64,000 nt of DNA, taken from the NCBI GenBank assembly GCA_018239895.1, contig JAFEGL010000003.1, positions 186,001-250,000 of the forward strand, in the 5' to 3' direction. The notes under the pieces are model-generated. The model did not search any database, was not told where the DNA came from, and worked only from the letters and a program-made list of their open reading frames with translations. The stretch comes from Verrucomicrobiota bacterium (GTDB lineage: Bacteria > Chlamydiota > Chlamydiia > Chlamydiales > SM23-39). This document shows, piece after piece, positions 1 to 9,459 of the stretch (positions are counted from its first letter, which is position 1; every line of letters starts with the position of its first letter). Both the position numbers and the translations under genes were made by a program.

Positions 1-522
1 CTGCCAGTTTGCAGGGCATACTTCCCCGTTTTTTTCGTGAAAAATGAGGGCGTCGAGAAGGCGAAGCGCCTCGTCGACAGATCTGCCGAGCGGCAAGTCA
101 TTGACGAGCATGTGCCGGATGACTCCCGTCTGGTCGAGGAGGAAAAGTCCGCGGTAGGCGATCCCATCTTCCTCTTTCAAGACGTGGAAGTTGCGGGCGA
201 TCGATTTTGTGATGTCGGAGACGATCGGATAGGTGACTCCCTGGATCCCCCCTTTTGCTTTTGGCGTGCTGAGCCAAGCTGCGTGGGAAAACCAGCTATC
301 GACGGAGCAGCCGATCACTTGCGCGTTTCTCGACTCGAACTCTTTCAGTTTTTCTTGGAACGCGTGGAGCTCGGTCGGGCAGACGAAGGTGAAATCTAAC
401 GGATAGAAGAAGAAAACGACATATTTGCCGCGGTAATCGGAGAGAGAAAAATCATCGTAAAATTTATCTTTTATTACAGCCTTAGCTTTAAACTCTGGGG
501 CCTTTTTTCCTACTAATGACAT
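1..522 (-). CDS. 2-Cys peroxiredoxin (AhpC/TSA family), C-terminus cut by window edge
   Basis: Thiol peroxidase that reduces hydrogen peroxide and organic hydroperoxides in the cytoplasm. Reading from the ATG at 522 gives MSLVGKKAPEFKAKA, then the peroxidatic motif FTFVCPTE with Cys48, and near the window edge the resolving motif VCPANW with Cys about 169. Both cysteines place it among typical 2-Cys enzymes, which are usually about 195 aa, so roughly 20 residues are missing beyond base 1. It starts 6 bases after the stop of the metallo-hydrolase gene upstream and is probably cotranscribed with it. Family assignment is secure; the exact reductant partner cannot be seen. Confidence 0.95.
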   Translation of the reverse strand, partial: MSLVGKKAPEFKAKAVIKDKFYDDFSLSDYRGKYVVFFFYPLDFTFVCPTELHAFQEKLKEFESRNAQVIGCSVDSWFSHAAWLSTPKAKGGIQGVTYPIVSDITKSIARNFHVLKEEDGIAYRGLFLLDQTGVIRHMLVNDLPLGRSVDEALRLLDALIFHEKNGEVCPANWQ

Positions 523-528
523 AATTAA

Positions 529-1164
529 TTACTCCTTAAAAATATTTTCAGCTCTATTCAGCCAATTTTCATGGCCGATGGTGGTGTCGCCTCCGTGGCC
601 CGGTATGACCCGAGTCTCAGGAGGTAGGGCGGCTAATTTTCGGAGCGATTCCCACATCCGGTCGGCGGATGCGGTCGGCAGATGGAGATTTCCGATGCTG
701 CCGCAAAACAGTGTATCGCCCGAAATAAGGACTTTTTGAGCGGCGATGTAAAAGCAGACGCCGCCTGGACTGTGGCCTGGCGTATGGATCACCTCGATTT
801 TGAGGCGGCCCACTTCGAGGCGGTCCCCATCCTGAAAGTAAAAATCGGCTTTAGCTCCGTGGATCGGGAAGAAAAGGGGGATCCCATCTGAGCCTGGATG
901 CTCCAGATTTTTTGCATCGAGGGGGTGGATATAGACCGGAACTTTAGTTTTTGCCTGAAGAAGATGGACGTCGGCGATGTGGTCCCAATGGGAATGGGTC
1001 AAAAGAACTTTATCCAGGGTCAGGCCGTATTCTTGAATTTCTTCCAGGAGAAGATCGAAAGACCCGGGAGCCGGATCGACAATGGCAGCCTTCTTAGTCT
1101 CTTCGCATCCGAAGAGAATCGCGTTGGTTTGAAGGGGGCCAAGCGGATATTTATGTAATATCAT
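529..1164 (-). CDS. Metallo-beta-lactamase-fold hydrolase, glyoxalase II-like (YcbL type)
   Basis: Predicted dinuclear-zinc hydrolase of 211 aa, probably a thioesterase of the small glyoxalase II/YcbL group. Seen: the motif THSHWDH (His57, His59, Asp61, His62), then TPGHSPGG, GDTLF and PGHGGDT, the expected metal-ligand order. The short length and lack of the C-terminal glyoxalase II substrate domain fit YcbL-type proteins rather than classical GloB. It lies between tRNA-Arg and the peroxiredoxin gene on the same strand. Its ATG sits only 8 bases after the 3' end of the tRNA, leaving no room for an ordinary leader or Shine-Dalgarno site. Substrate is inference. Confidence 0.88.
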   Translation of the reverse strand: MILHKYPLGPLQTNAILFGCEETKKAAIVDPAPGSFDLLLEEIQEYGLTLDKVLLTHSHWDHIADVHLLQAKTKVPVYIHPLDAKNLEHPGSDGIPLFFPIHGAKADFYFQDGDRLEVGRLKIEVIHTPGHSPGGVCFYIAAQKVLISGDTLFCGSIGNLHLPTASADRMWESLRKLAALPPETRVIPGHGGDTTIGHENWLNRAENIFKE

Positions 1165-1172
1165 ATAAAATG

Positions 1173-1246
1173 TGCACCGGAGAGGATTCGAACCTCTGAC
1201 CCCCTGGTTCGTAGCCAGGTACTCTATCCAACTGAGCTACCGGTGC
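1173..1246 (-). tRNA. tRNA-Arg (anticodon ACG)
   Basis: The minus strand folds as a full cloverleaf: acceptor arm GCACCGG paired with CCGGTGC plus discriminator A, D-arm around AGCTCAGTTGGATAGAGTA, anticodon stem CCTGG/CCAGG enclosing loop CTACGAA (anticodon ACG), and T-arm with GGTTCGAATCC. The ACG anticodon reads CGN arginine codons after A34-to-I editing. CCA is not encoded. The downstream hydrolase gene begins 8 bases later. Confidence 0.96.
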
Positions 1247-1294
1247 AAAGTATCATTAAAACAGAGCTATCATCCTCTATACGCGAGCTAAAAA

Positions 1295-2233
1295 TCAAGG
1301 GTTTTCAGATTTGTTAATGAATATTTGAGTCAGCCAGCCCCATGTTTGATTCTTTTGGGACTTCAAAAGTTTTAAAACTTGCGAACTAGTCAGCCTTTTC
1401 AATGAGGCGGCCTGAGGCAAAGCGGGTTCAAAACGGATTTGATCGAGCCGGATGTCGAACTGAGGCACCACCTCGTTGAATTTATAGCCATGGACAAAGT
1501 CTGTCCCTCGAAAAGGGGCAGAAAACTCCTCTTCGACCTGGGCTTCCCAGCTTCTATCGCCCCGATGGCCCCAGGAGCGGACCTTCTTGAGCATCTCCTC
1601 TTTCGTCCTCACCCAGCTGAAGTGGTGAAACATCGGTTTCCCATCGGAGGCGGTGACATTGCGCCTCTTTGGTCCCGGGAGAAAGTCATAAATAGCCTCC
1701 CTCTCCCTCTCGTCAAGCAAGAGGCGGGATGTAAGAGCTCTACGCTGGGCCAAAACAATCGAATCTTCCCACAAAGTCGCCTGGTATCTAGGCTCTCTAA
1801 AATACCAGTAGTTGGCCAGTTTAAGCGCCATGTGCTGGTGGTAATCGCTGCTATCTAGCCATTCAGAGAACTTTTTTCCATCGGGAACCTCGTCGGCATC
1901 GAGAAACAAAATTGTCTCAATTGTGTCTTCCAAGTAGTTGACAGCGATCAGGCGGGAAAGGCTGTGCCAGAAATGATTTGGAGCGATCCGTTTGAATAGA
2001 CCTTTCGGAATCTGATCGGGAATAAAAGGATACTGAATGAATGTGCAATCGGGAAAAGAGCGGTAAATCAGATCCAATTCTTCCGCTTTTTCAGGAGTAC
2101 CGTCAAAAAAGTGGTCGCAAACAGGGATGATGATCTGCCGGGCAAAAAGCCGAGCCTGCTCAATGCAGGCTTTCAAAAAGCGGCTTTCATTGGTGCAAAA
2201 ATTGACGATTGCGGCGATCGGTTTTTTGTTCAT
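1295..2233 (-). CDS. Glycosyltransferase-like protein (GT2-type fold)
   Basis: A 312-aa predicted cytoplasmic or membrane-peripheral glycosyltransferase. The N-terminus (PIAAIVNFCTNESRFLKACI) resembles the nucleotide-binding start of GT-A enzymes, and ILFLDADEVP holds a DxD-like metal and sugar-nucleotide motif (Asp112, Asp114). The rest is rich in aromatic and basic residues without membrane segments. It is transcribed away from trkA, with about 93 bases between the two starts, and has no same-strand partner near it, so the acceptor sugar is unknown. LPS core or a protein acceptor are both possible. It ends about 48 bases before the tRNA-Arg gene. Confidence 0.7.
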   Translation of the reverse strand: MNKKPIAAIVNFCTNESRFLKACIEQARLFARQIIIPVCDHFFDGTPEKAEELDLIYRSFPDCTFIQYPFIPDQIPKGLFKRIAPNHFWHSLSRLIAVNYLEDTIETILFLDADEVPDGKKFSEWLDSSDYHQHMALKLANYWYFREPRYQATLWEDSIVLAQRRALTSRLLLDEREREAIYDFLPGPKRRNVTASDGKPMFHHFSWVRTKEEMLKKVRSWGHRGDRSWEAQVEEEFSAPFRGTDFVHGYKFNEVVPQFDIRLDQIRFEPALPQAASLKRLTSSQVLKLLKSQKNQTWGWLTQIFINKSENP

Positions 2234-2326
2234 GGTAGTACTATACTCCCAATCTCCTATTTTCCTCTATTTACTATTCTTAACGCCTGAGGTAAACTCA
2301 TTTTTCAACAATTCATTGGAAGATTT

Positions 2327-3667
2327 GTGAATATTGTTATCTTGGGAGCAGGCAAAACGGGTTCATTCGTCGCGTCGGTCCTCTCCGAAGAGCAGCACAA
2401 TGTGATCTTGATCGATAAAGATCCAATTGTTTTGGAAAAAGTGGGCCGAGAAATCGATGTGGCTACGCTTCATTGCACAGCTACATGTTGGGAAGCCTTC
2501 GACGATCTTACAGAGCACCACCCCGATCTTTTTTTTGCCGCAACCGGGGATGACGAGACCAATCTTGTCGCTTGCTCAGTTGCCAAAAACCTAGGTTTCG
2601 CCAAAACAATTGCCCGGGTCAAATCTCTAAGCTATCTGAATCATTCGAAATTTGATTTCGGCCGCCTTTTCTTTGTCGACCACTTCATCGGAGCCGAAGT
2701 CCTCGCGGCCCAAGATCTACTCAAAGTCCTCGTCCGGAGCGGAGATATCGCCTTCGAACACTTTGCTCACGGAGCGATCCAGATGAGGACAATCCTCATC
2801 CCGGAGCGGTGGGACCGTGGAGGAACACCTATCAAAGATCTCGGCCTGCCAGATAATCTGATCGTTGCTCTGATCCATCGACGGGGAGAGATTATCATCC
2901 CTCACGGCCAAGACCATATTCTACCTGGAGATGAAGCTACGATCCTCGGCGACGCCAAAGTAATCAACCAGCTTCATGAGGTTTTCCACATCGACGAGAG
3001 AAAAGTTCACTCTATCGTCCTCGTCGGCGGCTCCCCAATTGCTCAGCATCTCGCCCACTTTTTGATTCAGCAGAAAATCAAGATAAAAATCATCGAGAGC
3101 AACCTCGAGCGGTGCAACGAGTTGGCTGACCTCCTCCCAGCGGCCACGATCATCAACCGGGATGGGATGGATCACCATCTCTTGGCTCAGGAGAGGGTCC
3201 AAGATTCAGACGCTCTCGTCGCCTGCCTCAACGACGAGGGAGCCAATTTCCTCATTGCCTCCTTGGCCAAACGGCTCGGCTGCTCAAAATGTATCGCTCT
3301 CATCTCAGATCCGCACCTTATTCCGCTTTTAGAAAAGCTAGATGTGACCGCGGCCTTGTCGGCCCGAGCCAATCTGACGAACAAGATCCTCTCGATCTTG
3401 CATGAAGGGACCATCCTCTCGGTCGCCTCTCTCGTCCGGGATCAGGTGAAGATCGTAGAACTCAAAGTCGCTCCCTCATCAAAAGTGGTCGGAATCCCCC
3501 TTTCCGATCTCAGCGTCCATCTGCCCAAAGATCTTCTCATCGCAGTGATCGAAAACCAAGGGCGCGTCATGATCGGTCGAGGCAATAGCATTTTAGCGCC
3601 GGATGACATCGCCATTGTCATCTGTCCTCCGCACCACATCCCTCAACTCCAAAACCTGTTTCACTGA
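2327..3667 (+). CDS. trkA: Trk potassium uptake regulatory subunit TrkA
   Basis: Peripheral NAD(H)-binding subunit that gates the TrkH potassium channel at the inner membrane. The 446-aa product has the duplicated layout of bacterial TrkA: a Rossmann RCK-N domain starting MNIVILGAGKTG, an RCK-C segment around residues 140-220, then a second RCK-N (VLVGGSPIAQHLA) and RCK-C half. The start is GTG at 2327, preceded by a GGAAGA ribosome site, because no ATG lies in frame before the glycine motif. The stop overlaps the trkH ATG by one base (TGATG), which implies translational coupling and a 1:1 complex. Confidence 0.95.
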   Translation: MNIVILGAGKTGSFVASVLSEEQHNVILIDKDPIVLEKVGREIDVATLHCTATCWEAFDDLTEHHPDLFFAATGDDETNLVACSVAKNLGFAKTIARVKSLSYLNHSKFDFGRLFFVDHFIGAEVLAAQDLLKVLVRSGDIAFEHFAHGAIQMRTILIPERWDRGGTPIKDLGLPDNLIVALIHRRGEIIIPHGQDHILPGDEATILGDAKVINQLHEVFHIDERKVHSIVLVGGSPIAQHLAHFLIQQKIKIKIIESNLERCNELADLLPAATIINRDGMDHHLLAQERVQDSDALVACLNDEGANFLIASLAKRLGCSKCIALISDPHLIPLLEKLDVTAALSARANLTNKILSILHEGTILSVASLVRDQVKIVELKVAPSSKVVGIPLSDLSVHLPKDLLIAVIENQGRVMIGRGNSILAPDDIAIVICPPHHIPQLQNLFH

Positions 3668-5316
3668 TGTTCGATTTCAAAGAAATCAGCCGCCTTTTAA
3701 GCAGATATCTAGCGGCTTTCTCGCTCCTTTTGACTTTCCCGCTCGGAGTCGCTGCCTACTATGAATTCTTTGCCGAAGCGAGCGTCCATCCCCAGCCCCA
3801 CAGCACGGCCGCATTTATCTGGACTTTGGCCCTTTGCATTTTAGTTTCAGCCCTCCTTTGGCTCGGCGGGAGAAAATCTTCCGGGTACATCGAACGGCGC
3901 GAGAGCATCCTCCTCGTCGTATCGATTTGGATCTTCACATCGATCCTCTCGGCTCTTCCCTTCTATTTTAGCCGCACGCTCACCAACCCGATCGACGCCT
4001 ATTTTGAAGCGATGTCGGGGCTGACTACGACCGGCTCCACCATGATCAGCCCCAAATCTTACAATCCCGCTACCGGCGAAGAGATCGTCACCTACTACAC
4101 CAATCCACACGTCCCCAACAAAACCTACATACTCAAAGGGACCGTGGCCCCCGTCCGAGATCCGGAGACTGGGCTCGCCCTCTACACAGGCGTCGAAGCG
4201 GTGAGCAAAGCGATCCTCCTCTGGCGGAGCTTTCTCCAGTGGCTCGGCGGGATGGGGATCGTCGTCATCTTCCTCATGGTTCTCCCCGCACTCGGCGTAG
4301 GAGGTAAATTCCTCTACCAAATGGAGATCACCGGCCCGATCAAAGAGGGGATCAGCCCCCGCGTAAAAGAGACCTGCTCCAAACTGTGGAAACTCTACCT
4401 CTTTTTCACCGTCCTCGAAGTCGCTCTTTTGGTTTGGACCCACCGAGACATGCCCTTCTTCGATGCCGTCTGCATCTCCTTCGCCAATATTTCAACTGGC
4501 GGCTTTTCGGTGCGCAACGACAGCATCGCTAGCTACAACAGCCTAACCACCGATTGGATCGTCCTCATCTTCATGATCCTAGGGAGTATCAATTTCTCCC
4601 TCTACTTTCACATCCTCCGGCTGAAGTTCTTCCGCATCTACGTTCCCGACTTTTTCCTCTTCCTTTTTACCGCCGCGCTCGGCTGCATCCTCGTCTCCTT
4701 TTTCCTCGTCGGAGAACCGATTTCCAGTTTCAACCCAGACAGCCAAGTCTATTCTTGGGGAGAAGCCCTGCAGCAAGGGAGTTTCCAAGCTATCTCCGTT
4801 CAAACATCGACCGGATTTTTCACAGCCAACTACGACCGCTGGCCCTTTGCATCGCAGATGTTTATGCTACTTCTGATGTTCATCGGCGGCATGTCAGGTT
4901 CGACCGCAGGGGGGATCAAAACGTCCCGATTCTACATCCTCTACAAAATCGGCCTCCACCGACTCGAATCGCTCTACCGCCCCGACAGCGTTCGGAAACT
5001 CAAAATCGGCGCCTCTGAAATCGACGACAAGAACGCTCTGACTGTCCTCGCTTTTTTTTGCATCGTCGCCTTTTTCACCGTTCTAGGTGCCGTATCTCTC
5101 ATCCTAGACGGGATTGACCCCGAGACCTCCCTCGGCCTCATCGCCAGCTTACTCAACAACGTCGGCACCGCATTCCGAGCCGCCGGCCCCACCGACTCGC
5201 TCTCGTTTCTTTCCCCCTTTTCTAAAATCTTAGCTACCTTCTGGATGCTTTTAGGCCGTCTGGAGTATTATGTGGTCTTGATCCTATTTCTCCCCACATT
5301 CTGGAAATCGCATTGA
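3667..5316 (+). CDS. trkH: Trk potassium channel subunit TrkH
   Basis: Integral inner-membrane potassium channel of 549 aa with many hydrophobic segments. Four pore-loop signatures are visible: GLTTTGST (about residues 119-125), NISTGGFS, VQTSTGFF and NNVGTAFRA. The conserved LLWRSFLQWLGGMGI follows the first pore helix. Between that first pore loop and LLWRS lies an insertion of about 50 residues (about 127-178) that is absent from ordinary TrkH and should face the periplasm. The gene is coupled to trkA upstream and overlaps prmA by 4 bases downstream. Function is secure; the insertion is unexplained. Confidence 0.95.
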   Translation: MFDFKEISRLLSRYLAAFSLLLTFPLGVAAYYEFFAEASVHPQPHSTAAFIWTLALCILVSALLWLGGRKSSGYIERRESILLVVSIWIFTSILSALPFYFSRTLTNPIDAYFEAMSGLTTTGSTMISPKSYNPATGEEIVTYYTNPHVPNKTYILKGTVAPVRDPETGLALYTGVEAVSKAILLWRSFLQWLGGMGIVVIFLMVLPALGVGGKFLYQMEITGPIKEGISPRVKETCSKLWKLYLFFTVLEVALLVWTHRDMPFFDAVCISFANISTGGFSVRNDSIASYNSLTTDWIVLIFMILGSINFSLYFHILRLKFFRIYVPDFFLFLFTAALGCILVSFFLVGEPISSFNPDSQVYSWGEALQQGSFQAISVQTSTGFFTANYDRWPFASQMFMLLLMFIGGMSGSTAGGIKTSRFYILYKIGLHRLESLYRPDSVRKLKIGASEIDDKNALTVLAFFCIVAFFTVLGAVSLILDGIDPETSLGLIASLLNNVGTAFRAAGPTDSLSFLSPFSKILATFWMLLGRLEYYVVLILFLPTFWKSH

Positions 5317-6074
5317 ACTATTATCTTTTCCAAACTTCAGATCCTGAAAAAGCCGAGAAAGAGCTCTCAAAACAAGGGCTCAAAGATCTCTACTGGATCG
5401 AGCAAAACGGAGAAGTCCTCATCGGCGGCCGTTCAGCCAAAAGACCAAAAAAGCTCCAGCATTGCCAGCTCGTCGAAGAGAAACAAGGCGAGGTGGATTG
5501 GACAGAGCAGTGGTCTCTTTTTGCTGAAGGGTTTTCAGATGGGAAAGCCCACATCGATCTCGCACGGTTCGGCGGCAGCTCCACTCTCCAGCTTCTGCCT
5601 GGCCCTGGCTTCGGAGACCTCTCCCACCCCACGACCCATCTCATGCTGGAAATGATGCAAGGCCGCGTTAAAAACCACCCCGTGCTCGACATCGGGACAG
5701 GGAGCGGCATCCTTGCCCTCGCAGCGCTCCTTTTGGGCGCCGACTCGGCCATCGGCCTCGACATCGACGGCCCAGCCCTCGAGCATGCGAAGCAAAATGC
5801 CAAACTGAACCATCTGAAGGCCCGATTCCTAAAATCACTGCCCGCCTCGACTCCAACGGGGCAAGTGACCCTCATCAATATGATTTTCCCTGAACAAAAG
5901 AGCGCCTTGCGCCGGATTGAGAAGTACAACTCTCTCACTCGGCTTTGGATTGCCTCTGGGATTTTAAAAGAGCAAAAAAAAGAGTACCTCCAACAGACCC
6001 GCGAATGGGGCTGGGAGGTACTCCAAGAATTCGAGCGCGAAGAGTGGCTCGGCTGGGTGTTTAAGATCGACTAG
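5313..6074 (+). CDS. prmA: Ribosomal protein L11 methyltransferase-like protein (PrmA family)
   Basis: SAM-dependent methyltransferase of 253 aa that probably trimethylates ribosomal protein L11. The class I motif is VLDIGTGSGILALAALLLGA followed by the acidic GLDIDGPALEHA. The usual post-motif Asn-Ile region appears as LINMIFPEQ. It is about 40 residues shorter than E. coli PrmA, mostly in the N-terminal substrate domain, so substrate assignment is less certain than the fold. The start is TTG, which overlaps the trkH stop as TTGA. It converges on groEL with only 2 bases between stop codons. Confidence 0.8.
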   Translation: MNYYLFQTSDPEKAEKELSKQGLKDLYWIEQNGEVLIGGRSAKRPKKLQHCQLVEEKQGEVDWTEQWSLFAEGFSDGKAHIDLARFGGSSTLQLLPGPGFGDLSHPTTHLMLEMMQGRVKNHPVLDIGTGSGILALAALLLGADSAIGLDIDGPALEHAKQNAKLNHLKARFLKSLPASTPTGQVTLINMIFPEQKSALRRIEKYNSLTRLWIASGILKEQKKEYLQQTREWGWEVLQEFEREEWLGWVFKID

Positions 6075-6076
6075 GG

Positions 6077-8069
<1,993 letters not shown>

Positions 8070-8097
8070 ATGATACTCCTAAAAAAAATCGTAACTC

Positions 8098-8126
8098 ATC
8101 TTAAGTAGCTTTTCGGATTTTGTCAA
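8098..8126 (-). promoter_or_regulatory. groESL promoter (sigma-70/sigma-66 type)
   Basis: On the minus strand a perfect -35 TTGACA (8121-8126) is separated by exactly 17 bases from -10 TAAGAT (8098-8103). The predicted start lies about 20 bases before the AGGAG site of groES. This is the best-scoring promoter seen in the window. Confidence 0.9.
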
Positions 8127-8130
8127 GATT

Positions 8131-8157
8131 TTAGCAATCCGAGCAAGTCAGTGCTAA
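8131..8157 (-). promoter_or_regulatory. CIRCE operator (HrcA-binding inverted repeat) upstream of groESL
   Basis: The halves TTAGCAATC and CAGTGCTAA are separated by 9 bases, against the consensus TTAGCACTC-N9-GAGTGCTAA. Seven of nine positions are complementary between the halves, and each half is one or two bases off consensus. It sits 4 bases upstream of the groESL -35 box and overlaps the stop codon of the upstream gene. In Gram-positive groE operons CIRCE usually lies at or after the transcription start, so this position means HrcA would act from the upstream edge of the promoter. Confidence 0.85.
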
Positions 8158-9353
8158 TAAAGTAGGTACTTCTTCCGTTTTTCTAGAAAGGAGGTCCTTT
8201 CGACCTTGTGGAACTCAAGAAGCTTCCAGACAGCGTATTTTTCGCTGACAAGTATTTTTAGAATTTGCTCCGTGCCGTTGGCTTTACAGAACAACTCTTT
8301 CTGAGCTACCGTAGAAGGGAGCCTCTTGGCAAACTCTTGCGGATAGAGGCTTTTGACCATCCCCAAGAGGAGATATTGGACCCCGACCGGCTTATAGATC
8401 TTGGAGTCTGTGATCTGGATCAAGACCCCCTGGCAATCGACCCCTTTATACAAGCCCCAGAACGGGCGGAAATAGAAAGGTTGGAAATGGACGCCGGGCA
8501 ACTTCTGGCCATTGAGTTTTTCAGCAAAAACTTGGGCATCGATCCAAGGAGCTCCGACAATCTTGAAGGGCAATGTAAAGCCAATGCCGATATTGAGCAT
8601 GTGGAGCTCGCCCAAGATCCCCGTAGCGGGACAATACAGCGGGGTATCTGGCTCAGGAATATTGGGGCTTGGCGGAATCCAAGGCAGCCCAGTATCGCGG
8701 AACGACATCGTCCGCTTCCACCCTTTCATCGCAATGACCTGGAGCTGGCATCCAATCTTGTACTCTTCATTAAAAAACCGAGCCAACTCTCCAATGGTCA
8801 TCCCGTGGCAGTAAGGGACATTGACATAGCCGATGAACGAGCGCCACTCATCTTCAAGCATCGGACCATCCACCGTGACCCCGTTGATCGGATTGGGCCG
8901 ATCGAAAACGATCACTTCGATCCCTTGTTTGGCTGCTTCTTCCATGACGTAATATAAAGTCGTCGGATAAGTATAAGCTCTGACGCCCGTGCATTGGATG
9001 TCATAAATCAATACATCGAGTCCCTTCAGCATCTCAGGTTTCGGCCGGCGCGTCTCGCCATGCAGGCTGTAAATGGGGATCTCGCCCTGTTTGCCATTTG
9101 CAACCGATTCCCATGCATAATGTTGCCCGCGAATCCCATGTTCGGGAGAAAACAGAGCTTTGACCTCAAGCTGCTTTTGAAGCAGACTCAACGTCGTCCG
9201 CATGTGGCTATCGACGCCTGTGTGGTTTGTGATCAGTCCCACTCTTTTTCCCTTCAGCGCTTCGTGATGCTTATCAAGAAAAAACACCTCGACGCCGGGT
9301 TGCACCGCCGCAAAAATCGCAGAACACCAGATAAGAAAAAGCAAACGAACCAT
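8154..9353 (-). CDS. Exported NamZ-like exo-beta-N-acetylmuramidase (DUF1343)
   Basis: A 399-aa protein with a signal peptide (MVRLLFLIWCSAIFAAVQ) and the family opening GVEVFFLDKHHEALKGKRVGLITNHTG, then SPEHGIRG, VLIYDIQCTGVRAYTYPTTLYYVMEEA and VFDRPNPI. This is the DUF1343 family, whose Bacillus member NamZ removes terminal MurNAc from peptidoglycan fragments. It probably acts outside the inner membrane in cell-wall turnover or recycling. Its TAG stop lies inside the CIRCE element of groESL, so the two genes are packed head to tail. Family is firm; the activity in a wall-poor chlamydial relative is inferred. Confidence 0.85.
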   Translation of the reverse strand: MVRLLFLIWCSAIFAAVQPGVEVFFLDKHHEALKGKRVGLITNHTGVDSHMRTTLSLLQKQLEVKALFSPEHGIRGQHYAWESVANGKQGEIPIYSLHGETRRPKPEMLKGLDVLIYDIQCTGVRAYTYPTTLYYVMEEAAKQGIEVIVFDRPNPINGVTVDGPMLEDEWRSFIGYVNVPYCHGMTIGELARFFNEEYKIGCQLQVIAMKGWKRTMSFRDTGLPWIPPSPNIPEPDTPLYCPATGILGELHMLNIGIGFTLPFKIVGAPWIDAQVFAEKLNGQKLPGVHFQPFYFRPFWGLYKGVDCQGVLIQITDSKIYKPVGVQYLLLGMVKSLYPQEFAKRLPSTVAQKELFCKANGTEQILKILVSEKYAVWKLLEFHKVERTSFLEKRKKYLLY

Positions 9354-9459
9354 ATTTCGTAAGTATACCGATCTCTCTTTTTTTCACACAAACCCTCGGG
9401 AAACACTTTTGTGCAAAGATTCTTTGTGGTATAGATAGCGACATTATTTTGAGGTCTCC

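Noticed and set aside
3847-4443. Long minus-strand open frame of 198 codons
   Set aside because: Lies wholly inside trkH, whose four pore signatures are unmistakable; composition is acidic and Gly-rich as expected for an antisense shadow.
8570-8584. Possible further copy of the 19-bp palindrome (ATGTAAAGCC)
   Set aside because: Only one arm is present; the other side does not pair.
8265-8957. Plus-strand open frame of 230 codons
   Set aside because: Opposite strand of the NamZ-like gene; no recognisable motif or ribosome site.
9407-9435. Candidate putA promoter (TTTTGT, 17 bases, TATAGA)
   Set aside because: The -10 is good but the -35 is poor; not strong enough to list.
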